A DNA stretch of 64,000 nt from Morinoia aosen (lineage: Eukaryota; Arthropoda; Malacostraca; Amphipoda; Talitridae). The notes below the pieces were generated by a model, which had not been told where the DNA came from, searched no databases, and worked only from the letters and a program-made list of their open reading frames with translations. The position numbers and the translations under genes were made by a program. Below, piece by piece: positions 46,275-56,310 of this stretch (its first letter is position 1; every line of letters begins with the position of its first letter). The stretch covers positions 41,948,068-42,012,067 of the forward strand of contig CM059566.1 of the NCBI GenBank assembly GCA_030386875.1. Direction: 5' to 3'.

Positions 46275-46485
46275 TTGGGGACGAGTCAGTGGTCTTGTAG
46301 ATAGAAGAGGCCTGTTGACAAGATAAGTTCATCCCAGGATACTTAAGCGCTGATGCTGACTATGAGAATCCTGGATACCCGAGGCTTGTCCACAAGATGA
46401 GTTCGTACCAGAAGTATACCACAATGCCGAAACAGGATCCTGGATACGCGAGACTTGTCCACAAGATTTGTTCTCAACAGGGCAG
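46275..46485. repeat. 69-bp diverged tandem repeat, three copies
   Basis: ATCCTGGATACCCGAGGC plus TTGTCCACAAGATGAGTTC at 46368 matches ATCCTGGATACGCGAGAC plus TTGTCCACAAGATTTGTTC at 46437. A more decayed copy (AGAGGCCTGTTGACAAGATA) lies near 46305. Confidence 0.82.
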
Positions 46486-46904
46486 AGGAGACCCCCACGC
46501 CGGACACCAGGACAATTGCCTCCTAGTTTTACTAATAGTCTGAGGCTGTACAGCTGGTGATGCAGAGCGCAATGCTGTGCTCATTACGGGCTGTCATCCT
46601 GAAACTTAAAATCTTCATCGCTCGACTAACACCATTTGTAATCCAATAGGGTGCCCATTCTCGGTGAGGCAGCGCTCTGCCTCCACATGCTACGGGATTT
46701 GCCATATTTCAACTGACTTCTCATCTACCTTTGTACATAATTGCTCACTGTTCTTTAAAATGAATCTCAGAGTTCTGTTATGAAGCTAGAATTATTTTTA
46801 TTACATAAACACTTCGCCATAAAATAGTTGCAGAGTAGGACGAGCTCTCATGCAATGTGAGCTGTAGAAAAGAAATAAAGAAATATCACAAGTCAGAGAA
46901 GTAA
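46486..46904. other. No gene recognised
   Basis: No supported feature in about 420 bp of mixed composition. Confidence 0.5.
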
Positions 46905-46990
46905 AGGTTTGATTTCCTCACTCTAAAACCCCAATTTCTCGCATTTTTTCATACGAGAAATTGGGGTTTTAGAGTGAAGAAATCAAATCT
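46905..46990. other. Long hairpin: 37-bp arms, 12-bp loop
   Basis: The left arm 46905-46941 and right arm 46954-46990 pair at 35 of 37 positions. The inner 24 or more base pairs (from CACTCTAAAACCCC to the loop CATTTTTTCATA) are perfect. The shape fits a miniature inverted-repeat element or a microRNA-like precursor. No target duplication flanks it, and neither arm matches a conserved insect microRNA I know. No second copy occurs in the window. Confidence 0.88.
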
Positions 46991-48233
46991 ACATCATATT
47001 CTGAAGCTTGCATTACGCGGTATGAGAAAAATTCTGGGTACAAACAACGTTCAAAACTGAATTTATGGTCCTGTTTTGGGTCGGAATTGAAAGTTCTGGA
47101 TGTTTGCCGTTTTGGAATTTCACATATTAGAACAACTATTACACAACGGTGAACAAAATTGCATTCCCAACTCCGGGGACTCGTATATGGCAGGAAGGAT
47201 CGTGTTTCGTTTGATTTAAACGTGTAGTTTGATTTAAATGTTTGATTTAAACGGGTTAAATCAGTGCAACACTCTATGAATTATTTCAAGTGCACCGACT
47301 TGCACAGTATTGGACGAATAATATTACAATGAAAGTAGGTCTTTATTGAAGAATCGGAATCAGCAAAATATTAGCATAAAATTCAGTCATAAGTTTCGCA
47401 TCAAATCTATTGAATGATAGATTAGATGATCAGAGTCAGATTGAATGACTAGTGCAGCGTCTACTGTAGTTTGAAATCAAATAGTATTATACAGATTAGA
47501 GCTTTGCCGAATTTTCCTTTACATTCGCAATCGAAATGATCTCCAAGTTGATTTCAAAATTTGGCGTCAATCTCAGATTCAAAAATTTTGTCGCATACCC
47601 AACAAAGGCTTTGAGAAAGTTTCCCCTCGAGGGACAGTATTCTTAGCAAATTTTGTGTCGTAGGCTCATGCAGTTGGGAGCAGAAGTGCTTCTGAGTCGA
47701 TTTAGAGAGCTTGGGCTCGTAGCTGCACTGCTACGATGAGGTAAAATATTATTTTTAACAGTTAAGAGTTAAACATGAGATTCAGGGTCAAGGAAAGAGC
47801 CATACCGTAGATGTCAAAAACTGTGCTATAGACAAAGCTAAGCGTTGCGCTAAACTTTGTATTAGCCTAACGTGCTCAACGTAGCTCAAATTAAGAGTCA
47901 AATCTGTTTCATTTGTGCTAACTCTAGCCATGAATTTGAAGATAAATTAAATCGATTCCAAGTTCAGCATTAATTTTAATGTAAAGTAAGGATTCAATTT
48001 TCATTTCTTCTCAGAGGCGCATTAAACTATATTTTACGAACGTAACGACGCTAATTTTCTTTCATTTCTCCATCGATTCACCTCATAATTGCTCGTGATG
48101 CAAGATTTTTCATTTTTCCAAAAATTCAGGTGCTTTAAAGAGATCCTATTTATTTAAATCTTATCCATTTAAATTTCATATTAAAGTTTTGAAATGCTCT
48201 GTATATCTATTTATATTTATGGCTACTTACTGA
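46991..48233. other. No gene recognised
   Basis: AT-rich. A local threefold GTTTGATTTAAA repeat lies at 47212-47260. Otherwise featureless. Confidence 0.5.
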
Positions 48234-48551
48234 AGCTTAAATGACCGTGGGAGAGCGGTGTCCGTATCTGCTGCGTTGAAGAGGCTCGGTGATCTGGGGC
48301 AGCAATCCGACGATATTGCGGCGATAGATGGTGGTCTGGCGGTAGCAATCCGACGATACCATGGGCAGCAAATGCGATACTTCTTCCCTGGGATAATGAA
48401 GCCACTCAGTAGAGATAGCTATTTAAATAAAGTGTTTCGAGAGTTGCGATATGGTCTGGCATTCTCCGTTGGTACGAGGGGCGCTTTTTATACAGGGGCG
48501 TGCCAGTATATAGAGGCGCTCAGTTTCACTGCGCTAAGCTTCACAGCATAA
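48234..48551 (+). other. Unrecognised open frame with TATA-like site
   Basis: A frame open for about 105 codons (stop at 48549-48551) reads, in part, SAALKRLGDLGQQSDDIAAI and GLAVAIRRYHGQQMRYFF. Its residue mix is more protein-like than most frames here, but no domain is recognised. A 17-bp phrase (GCAATCCGACGAT) is duplicated inside it. Near its end, TTTTTATACAGGGG (48483-48496) lies about 34 bp before CTCAGTTTCACTG, a spacing that would suit a TATA and initiator pair reading outward. Both readings are weak. Confidence 0.15.
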
Positions 48552-49180
48552 ACGCGGCGTCAGTGTCAACACTGAACGCAGCCGCATGAGAAGGCAGTGC
48601 GAACGTAAATGTTAACGGTTCTCTTAGTAAGGTTTGGACGTTTACTGATCTTTTGTCTGAATTTTGATTAAATTATGGTAGCTTGTAAAAAGGAAAACGA
48701 TGATTCTTAAATGAAAATATCAATGGTAGCTTGTACCACAGAGAGAACGATGATTATGACACGTAAATTTCAATTTCAATGCATTTACCATGGACAATAA
48801 ATTAACTTCAATGTAACGAGGGCCAGTTTCGCACTTCCTAGGATATCTCAAACTTTTCCATCAATTACTGAATTCCAGAGTATAAATTTCGGACGTCAAA
48901 AGGAACAGTGAATGCTTATTATCTCGTTTATAGACTGTAATTGCTCTACTTCTAATAAAAAGCACAGCATTTACTTTCTCCATCGATAACAGGGAATAAG
49001 CTTTTTTTAAGCATGAAAACTAAGCTTAGATTCCCTTAATTATTTCTTCATCATCCTGACATCACAAAGACGTCAGCACGCTGACTGAAGGAGTATGGTG
49101 CAGCAACTGGCGATGGTGGAGCTGCGCCATTTATTTGTTCACCATCATGTGCGTGAGGTTAAGAAATCTATCCTCTTTCA
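48552..49180. other. No gene recognised
   Basis: AT-rich interval without supported features. Confidence 0.5.
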
Positions 49181-49186
49181 CTCGTG

Positions 49187-49472
49187 CTCTCCGTGGCACA
49201 GCGGTTAAGGGATCGGACTTGTGTGCTGGAAGTCGCGGGATCGTTCCCAGCGCTGGCGCGGAGATTTTCCCCGTTGGGTATAAGGGAGAGCTCAAGCACA
49301 ATACCCCACTCAACCCAGGTGTCGGAAATGGGTACCGGCTTTACGGGGGACCCGTCATGGTGTCCTATATATAGGGTTAGTTATAAGACATTTGAAACAC
49401 CAATGTTAAGATCATATGTATCAGGCTTGATTGGAAATAAAGCATCCCAAAGATGCCGATGTTAACCTTAAC
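49187..49472 (+). mobile_element. tRNA-derived SINE
   Basis: The head CTCTCCGTGGCACAGCGG contains an A-box (TGGCACAGCGG at 49194-49204). A near-consensus B-box (GGATCGTTCCC at 49238-49248) lies 44 bp downstream, the spacing of a tRNA-type internal promoter. A tRNA-unrelated body follows, ending CCGATGTTAACCTTAACC. A possible 6-bp target duplication, CTCGTG, lies at 49181-49186 and 49473-49478. It would be transcribed by RNA polymerase III and mobilised by a LINE. It is the only copy in the window. The three frames of 60-93 codons over it are shadows. Confidence 0.82.
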
Positions 49473-49474
49473 CT

Positions 49475-49499
49475 CGTGTGTGTGTGTGTGTGGGGGGGA
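49475..49499. repeat. (GT)n microsatellite with G-run
   Basis: GTGTGTGTGTGTGTG followed by GGGGGGG directly after the SINE 3' end. Confidence 0.9.
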
Positions 49500-50078
49500 A
49501 GAGAAGCTTAGGTGAGAAGAGTTTGTTCACGGCTGAAAGAATAATTTATGGTTGCTTTGAAGTGGGGAATTGGGAATTCACGCGACGCATAAAAATATTG
49601 TTACCAATTTTGCAACTGATATGTTATTTCCGTAATAATTTAGAACCTATGCAAGGTGTGTCTAAATGCGGGTACTACTCGTATATTGATCAAATTTAAT
49701 TAGATTGTTAATCATTCCACTATGTTCTTGCGTGATATTTTTATTTTGGTTCTTCTATTTTGATGAAAGTAGAAATCGCATGAATGTTCAAATACACAGT
49801 TCAAAATTTGAGCGAACCGATCGGAACTCTTTGCGATCAATAAATTTTGTTTCTCTTTGCTATACATGACGCATGCGCAGTAAACTGATTTTTTTCGTTA
49901 AGCGTATAATAACAAAAATGCGGCGTTTTTTGCGCCTAAAATAAAATAATGTTGAATTTTACTCCTGAAAATATCTTTCACGTTCATGTTTGAAAGTAAA
50001 AGGAATCATTTCCACTGAATTGTATGAACATGTTCAGCACACAATCTGTTTTTTTCGTGCAACTCAACTATTCGCTCT
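49500..50078. other. No gene recognised
   Basis: AT-rich interval. Frames up to 73 codons only. Confidence 0.5.
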
Positions 50079-50079
50079 C

Positions 50080-50375
50080 ATGTTTCTGCAAAATAAATAA
50101 CTTATCTTCTCTCCTTTTCCTGTAAAAATACAAACATTCCCTCTCATACCTTCTGAATTAATCAAGATTTCATTCTCGCATTTCCTGTAAAATACAAGCA
50201 TTTACTCACGTTTTTCCTTAAATTACAACTATTCATTTCCTTTGAGTACGAATATTCAGTTTCAAATTTTTCGTAAAATACAAATATTTCATCTCATAAT
50301 TCCCGTAACATGTAGACCTAGAATTTCCCATAAAATGAGCAAATGAGCTAGCATTTCCCGTAAAATAAGCAGAAC
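50080..50375. repeat. Degenerate TTTCCYGTAAAATACAA repeat
   Basis: CATTTCCTGTAAAATACAAG, TTTTCCTGTAAAAATACAAA, TTTTTCGTAAAATACAAAT, AATTTCCCATAAAATGAGC and ATTTCCCGTAAAATAAGC recur at variable 30-60 bp spacing, linked by CATTC/TCTC segments. Confidence 0.7.
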
Positions 50376-50384
50376 TCACAGACG

Positions 50385-50650
50385 TCGATCGCCCGTATCC
50401 CTGAATGGAGCATGTCCTGCTAGCCGCAGTCACAGCGAGCTTTCTGACGCTGCGACGCTGTGGCGGCCGCGGCACCGGAGGAGCAGAGGTCGGGCCGGGC
50501 CGGCGAGGTTAATAAGCTCTAACGAAACGTAACGGCGAGCCTCGCATGACACGTCGCTCCCGCCGCTGCAGCCATAAAGCACCAGGTGAGCGTGACGCGT
50601 CCTCCTGTCGCCCCTCGCTCCTACCAGTGTTCACCGCGCGCTCTCTTCAG
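50385..50650. promoter_or_regulatory. CpG-rich island, possible promoter or first exon
   Basis: The strongest GC-rich patch of the window: GTGGCGGCCGCGGCACCGG, GGGCCGGGCCGGCGAGG, CCCGCCGCTGCAGCC. It includes GCCATAAA, a caudal/Abd-B-type homeodomain core, and CACCAGGTGAGC at 50581, a near-perfect splice-donor match (AG|GTGAGC). The edges to AT-rich DNA are sharp. No start codon with a meaningful frame was found, so an untranslated first exon or a regulatory island is the most that can be proposed. Confidence 0.3.
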
Positions 50651-51420
50651 CTTTTTACTGAAGTTTTATTATCTTATATATTATTATTATGAATATATAT
50701 TTTATTATTAAAATATATTAAATTCAGATATTATAATGAAAATATCATTTTCATTTACCTTTTCCACGAGCACACCGACAAGGAGCTCTACTAAGTGCTT
50801 TCTTTGCATGAATGGAGCTATGATAGTAGCTTATTTTCGTGATATTAAATTGGGGGAATTGATGCTGTAGTCTGACGAGTTATTTTTTTAAAAAAACTGA
50901 AGAAATTGTATTTTTTTATGCTGTTCCATCAAGGAACGTTGACAGTGTTCTTCATTGAGCGTTTTTTTACATCGACTGAGCTGTGCTGATTGCGAATTTC
51001 CTTTGAATTTTTGCGAAGATGTCGTCGGAATGCCATGCATCTATAGCAAAATTGATGAAATAAAATTGTTGAGTCATGAATTACGAATGGTAGAATTGTT
51101 ACAGAGATAATGACGTATATTGTATCATTATTAGAAAAGCGTTAGGAGAGCAAGGTGTAATTATGAAGTTGAATTAAGCAATTTTCTATACACTTTATTC
51201 CTGTCAGTACCTGTTAGGTGTGCCTTGAAAGTGAAACATGTGCGTGAGGAGAGAAAGCAACAAAATGAAGAGTGAGATTTATAAGCAGAAAATAAGTTAG
51301 AGTAACCTTAATGGAGAGACAGATATAAAAACAGAGACTAATGCAACAAATAGGCGATTACATAAATGTACAAGAGACAAGTGCGCGAAGGGTAAGTGCG
51401 TGAAGTGAAGAGTAAGCTGA
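50651..51420. other. No gene recognised
   Basis: Very AT-rich (a run of TATATTATTATTATGAATAT near 50678) without features. Confidence 0.5.
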
Positions 51421-51447
51421 TAGAGACTTGTGCGCAGACAGTGACAG

Positions 51448-51548
51448 TAGGTATATAAGTATCCTATATACCAGTCCTATAGGTATCCTATGGATACCTT
51501 TAGGTATTTTATGGTCACCTTTAGGTATCCTTTGGCTATTAGGTAGCC
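51448..51548. repeat. Degenerate AGGTATCCTATGGATACCT repeat
   Basis: AGTATCC, AGGTATCC, GGATACCTTTAGGTATTTTA and CACCTTTAGGTATCCTTTGG recur at about 12-26 bp. AGGTATCC-TAT-GGATACCT is an exact 8-bp-arm palindrome. The minus frame reads RIPKGDHKIPKGIHRIPIG from it. Confidence 0.7.
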
Positions 51549-51769
51549 ATGTGAACAAGCAGACAGAGAGCTCTAATCCTACAACCCTGAAAACACCATG
51601 GCTTCAGTTTCGCATTTATTGATGAATTCATGAGCCATAGGAGATCGGGGTTCAGATTCATAAAACGCAGGGCGCCCCATTGCATGCATGCCTCGTCACC
51701 TCGTATTCCAGATACGCAACGTCAAAATTCCTCGTTTGAGTCTTCACGAAGTGAATAAGGTACGAGTTG

Positions 51770-52135
51770 CCCCTCTGGGGGCTACAACTATTGTATCTAT
51801 AGGAATTGGCGCTCCCTAGGGGACAATGCGAGGGCCCGAGCTAAAGGTTAGGTAGGCTTTCTTTTTGTTAAAATAACATAGTTTTTTGTTTGGTTACGAT
51901 CTTTTTTCGGTTCACTGCTGTTCAGTTTTTTTTAGCACCTACTACTTTCTTCTTCAACTCGGATCTTGTTTCATGAACTTCTTTCTCATCTTACTGTTTC
52001 TATGCCCTTTCTGCATAGATTCCGCGTTCCTTTAACTCCATACTAAATGGTGCCGTCTTCCTTCCTCTCTTTGGATTTCATTTGTTGAGGATAGGGAGGC
52101 TTAACTAACTAATAATCTAATATATAATAATCAGA
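51770..52135 (+). mobile_element. Short retroelement with 9-bp target duplication, copy 1
   Basis: TACGAGTTG at 51761-51769 and again at 52136-52144 flanks a 366-bp body. It starts CCCCTCTGGGGGCTACAAC and ends in an A- and T-rich tail (CTAATATATAATAATC). From 51831 on (GAGGGCCCGAGCTAAAGG, TTCGGTTCACTGCTG, CTCCATACTAAATGGTGCC) it aligns with the element at 58563-58890. The direct duplication and 3' TAA-type tail indicate target-primed reverse transcription. No clear A/B boxes are seen, so it may be a SINE of other origin or the 3' end of a LINE. It has no coding capacity. Confidence 0.85.
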
Positions 52136-52144
52136 TACGAGTTG

Positions 52145-54162
52145 TACCTTTTGCTGTAATGAGGGTCTACGCTTCAAAAGCTCACGGTTAATTTTCTCGT
52201 CTTAGGTAATTATGGACTGTTTCGCTGAAGGCTGAAAGTATGCTTGAAATGGTGCAAGGTGTGTGAAAGCAACTTTATTGAATGGTGCTGGAAAATTGAA
52301 GTTTTGGTTCATTCTGTTTTTCTCATTCTATTTTGGCTTGAATTCTAAGAGATAAATACGAAGCTACTAAATAAATTAGTCCGTTTTCCATTAAATGGGT
52401 TGGGCATGACTTGTAGCTAGACAAAATAACTGAACGAAAAAACTTAAGATCATAATAGCAAGAAAGCGTGCCCACAAAAGGATTAGTACGTTCAAAATGA
52501 GAGCGCTCTCGCATATAGTACAGCAAGGCTCCCAAAATAACGCAAGTGTGCAAGATAAAAAAGACATTCATTAGCAACAAAGAGCGCAAAATCACGAGCC
52601 CATGATCGAGTGTCGGCATGACGACTCCGCTAATTTGCAGACCCTGTGAAGACGTTCCCACGGATGACCAGTGCGCTGTCACATGACACTTGTCGTCCGC
52701 ACGTATGGCCGGGAACTCTGAAGAATTTTTATGAGGAGCATGTGGCAGAGCGGCTCTCTTCTTACTCGCACCCTGTGTCCGTCGTGCTGAGTTCCCTTCA
52801 CTCGTTGCAGCTCGGCAACACAGTGCTTAAGATTTAGGGCTACCCAAGCTAAAAATTTCTGCTTCGATTGTTCGCCTGCTTTTATTTTATTCCATGAGGG
52901 AATGATATTTCAGTAAGATTGGCTGCTGTTTTCATAAGTAATGTTTGTCGATGTCATTCCACTAATTGCATTTACTCGGAATAGCAGGTGCTTGCGCCCG
53001 TTGAAGTTTCAGCAGCTTCAGGATTCACGCGTTCCTGTGGTGAACTTCTTTGACTGCTTTGTTAAATGTCTATACTGCTTCCTCATCTTCCAGTTGATCA
53101 TTTCTTGGTGCAATATTCTTCTGGCTTGAATGTCAAATTCTCATTGCTATTTGAGCGTGAATTACTTCTGGCTGTGTGGTACAAGTGAACTTTTTGTTGA
53201 ATGATTTCAGACAGTCCAATTGATTAAATTGAGTGTTTGATCAATGTGGAGTTAGTAATAAATTAATTATTTGTGAGTAGCATACTCGTAGTTTAATGTG
53301 CGTGACTTTGCAAAAATACTCTATGGTAGGGTAAATTCGGTGCAGGAGTTACATTAGGCAACCAATGCATCCAGCTCAGTCCACAAGTTGTTTTCAGCCG
53401 ATTTTTGCGCAAATTTAGTGAAAGTTCAGGTCAATGCAGCCCGCATTTTTAACAAGTTGATCTCATCTTTTTTAACAATTTCAGTAATTTTTAAGCCAAT
53501 TCAGAGTCTTTATTTGTCAATTCACCAAGATTGTGATCCCCCTAGGAAAAAAATACAGCATTATTTTAGCTTCCCTCACATACTTGTGATACAACTTTCA
53601 ACAATTCATTGGTCTTAAGCACGTCGTATTAATTTTTTTTTCACTTCGCTACCTACCTAAGAAGGTATCCATTTGAACGCTAATAATGACATTCTGACTT
53701 CGTGCTGCGAATTTTGCTGAGTGCTTCATGGACGTCCTATAACTGTGAGGCACTGTAGTTTGATATTAGATGTAAACACGTTCACGTAAACTGTTTAAAT
53801 TTAGCTCTCATTGAAATAAAATAATTGTAATATGTTTGAAATTTTGAAAGTTTACTTGATGTCTGTTGGAAAGCAAGATTAATTCATAATTAGTTATTTG
53901 ATGGAAAGATGACCTTGAATAAAAGTTCTTACACACTATACATTCTCCGTTTATCCCAAATTAATTACACATACTAGCTGCGTGCTGCATAGCAATAAAT
54001 GAAGTTCAAGAGCTCATGGACTCGGAATTATAACTTATGTATTTTCAACTAAGTTAGGTCTGCCAAGGATAATAATTAACAATCTGCGTGGTATTCTGTA
54101 AGGTTTCTCTTATTCCACGTTCACTGCTTAGCTCGAACGCGGGCCCCAAAGCTCACTCATTG
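52145..54162. other. Two kilobases without recognised features
   Basis: AT-rich. A 119-codon minus frame at 52323-52682 contains a hydrophobic stretch (VFFILHTCVILGALLYY) but no recognisable family, and overlaps no other evidence. Other frames are at most 76 codons. Confidence 0.45.
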
Positions 54163-54341
54163 CTTTTGATCAGGGGTTCCCCACTTGGGGTGCTCGCACC
54201 TCCTGGGGGTGCGAGAACAGTCCTGCTAAATGATACGAAATTGACTATTTGTTGGCAAATTTATTTCAATATGTGCTAGGATCGAATGAAATTTCTTTAA
54301 GTGTGCAAGGCGAAAAAAGGTTGGGAACTCCTGCTTTTGAC
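54163..54341. mobile_element. hAT-type miniature transposon with 8-bp target duplication
   Basis: The element at 54171-54333 (163 bp) begins CAGGGGTTCCCCACTTGG and ends AAAAGGTTGGGAACTCCTG, imperfect inverted repeats. It is flanked by CTTTTGAT (54163-54170) and CTTTTGAC (54334-54341), an 8-bp duplication with one mismatch. CAGGG termini with 8-bp duplications are characteristic of the hAT superfamily. The interior contains GGTGCTCGCACC and GGGGGTGCGAG, a subterminal inverted pair. It has no transposase, so it is non-autonomous. Confidence 0.85.
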
Positions 54342-55791
54342 TATTCATGCAGTCATGTCTCTATCTCCAAAGCTATCAGAAGTAACTTCGCTCTATCGCG
54401 GAACGGAGATGCTCAAGTATTTAGATATCTTTACCAAGCTCTATTGAAGTAGTTTGACGCACCACGAAATATTAAATTCTTTTTATCAACAAAATATTGT
54501 ACATCGATATCTTGTTCTTTCAAATTTATTTCGCGAGAAGTATATATCTACTATGGTGCAATTAGTTTTAAAAATTGTTGTTTTTAAATGTTTGTATGAG
54601 GTGTGTAGGCTTCTAATTCTTTTTTTAGAGTTTGTTAAGTGTAAATTTATTGGGTAACTGCTCATGAAAAACTAAGTGGATTATTGTTTACTATAGCATG
54701 GTTGGTAAAACAATTTATCGTTAATTTTCAGATTTAAATCAGTTAAACTATACAACTAATCCTAACTGAACGTGTTCGCCCTTATTTTAATCCATCTCTT
54801 CTTAAAGCAGTCTAACCTGGGCCCATTAAACTCACAGTTTATTTTAAATCGAAAAACCTATTTGATTAGATCTCACCCTTATCATTCATAACCTAACTAG
54901 AACAATCTCAACCTTAACCATCATAACGTATGGTAATCTAATCTAACTTATCCTACCCTAACCGTGAACTTCCTACTCACCGAACGAAAGTTCACTCGGT
55001 AACAACTCTTACCCAAAGACAGCCTACCAAGTGACAGCCTACCTATCAGAGTTAAGATAGCAATGTTGTTCTCAAACACATCGTAGTTTTTGAGAGCAGA
55101 TTGTATATTCTTTCGAGTGTCCTGGCAATTATTTTCCCATAATTACTCCCGGACTGCGTGTAGCTATCTCGTCAATCGCCAGTGCCGGTGTCTACAATAT
55201 CTATGCTCGTAAGTAAGCATGTATTGGTGGCAAGTGACAGCTCGCACCAGCAGTCAAAAAGTAGCATAATTCATCAGTATCTCGCAGATAGCCCTTCATC
55301 TTTACGTGCCTCGAGAGCCAATAAATTTGATGTGCTGGACAGACTTGAGCTGTCGATCAGAACGCCTATAGTAACCCTAATTGGCCGCGCTCACATCATC
55401 CGGTGCGATATCTGGACGACTACACCGGGACCGTGTGACACCGCGTACATATATGTGTCGTGTGAACGGCAGGTATAAGGCTTGTTAACGGCGTAAAGAT
55501 AATCTCAAATTCCATCACAGTAGTGATAAAGAGACTTGGTGGTATGTCATCTATTTTTCAGAGTGCGTGCAGTATTTGTTTTCGATGGACTGTATTATGC
55601 AGGGCAACGCTTTTACACATAATCGAAGGTTGGGAGTTTTAGTTCTTTAAATTACTAGCGTAAAAAAGAAGAAAAAGTACGCACAAGGATACAGTGTTTA
55701 TTTTTGTTTCGTTTCGTAAAAATGAAAATGTTTTGCTAAATTCAGTAAATAACACAAAAAATAAAATGGTTTATTTGGGTATCCTGTTATG
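54342..55791. other. No gene recognised
   Basis: AT-rich. At 54760-54970 there are many CTAACC, CCTAAC and CTAATC words that weakly recall arthropod telomeric CCTAA, but no true array. A 98-codon frame at 55182-55478 is unrecognised. Confidence 0.45.
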
Positions 55792-56310
55792 TTATCCTGT
55801 AGTCAACTGTGTACATTGGTAATGAAATCCACGGGGAAATAAGTTTACATTTGTTACAATGGTGTCGCAATGATAGATCTCTGCTGATTTGTCGTACTGG
55901 AAGGCGGTGATTGTTTGTGTAGTCCACACGCACATTTTGCTACGTCCCACCATTGGTTGTTCTGGTAAACTCATGCTGATACGTAGTGAATCTTGACGCG
56001 GCAGAATTTTTGTTTGCGTAGAGCTTTTCATTTTCAATTTAACGTTTTTCAGTAGAATTCTTAAAGTCTTCATTCGAGTAGATTTCGATACCTGAAATTG
56101 AGAGTGCATTGTATTTCCCAAGCATCGCCCTATAGACGCATGAAAAATGTATACATAGCGTGTTGCTTGCTTGTTCAGCCTGTCCGTTCCTGCTGCCTCT
56201 TTAACTGTATTGCCTGAACACTGCGTAGCGACTCCAAATACCTGTTTGAAAAATACAAATTTTCTGCCATTCAATCGGATTAAAAAATACCTAAGTATAA
56301 AATCGGAGAA
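55792..56310 (-). other. Unrecognised minus open frame, about 172 codons
   Basis: The longest frame outside repeats, open from about 56310 down to 55792. Phrases such as GVATQCSGNTVKEAAGTDRL and LPRQDSLRISMSLPEQPMVG are not low-complexity. A TTTTTCAAACAG acceptor-like phrase occurs inside it (near 56241-56252), so an exon start there is conceivable. No initiator ATG leads the frame. I recognise no domain. By rough reckoning, about one frame of this length is not surprising in 64 kb, so coding status is open. Confidence 0.2.

Noticed and set aside
54780..54975. CCTAA/CTAACC-rich words recalling arthropod telomere repeat
   Set aside because: The words are scattered with no consecutive TTAGG/CCTAA array, and the surrounding DNA is ordinary.
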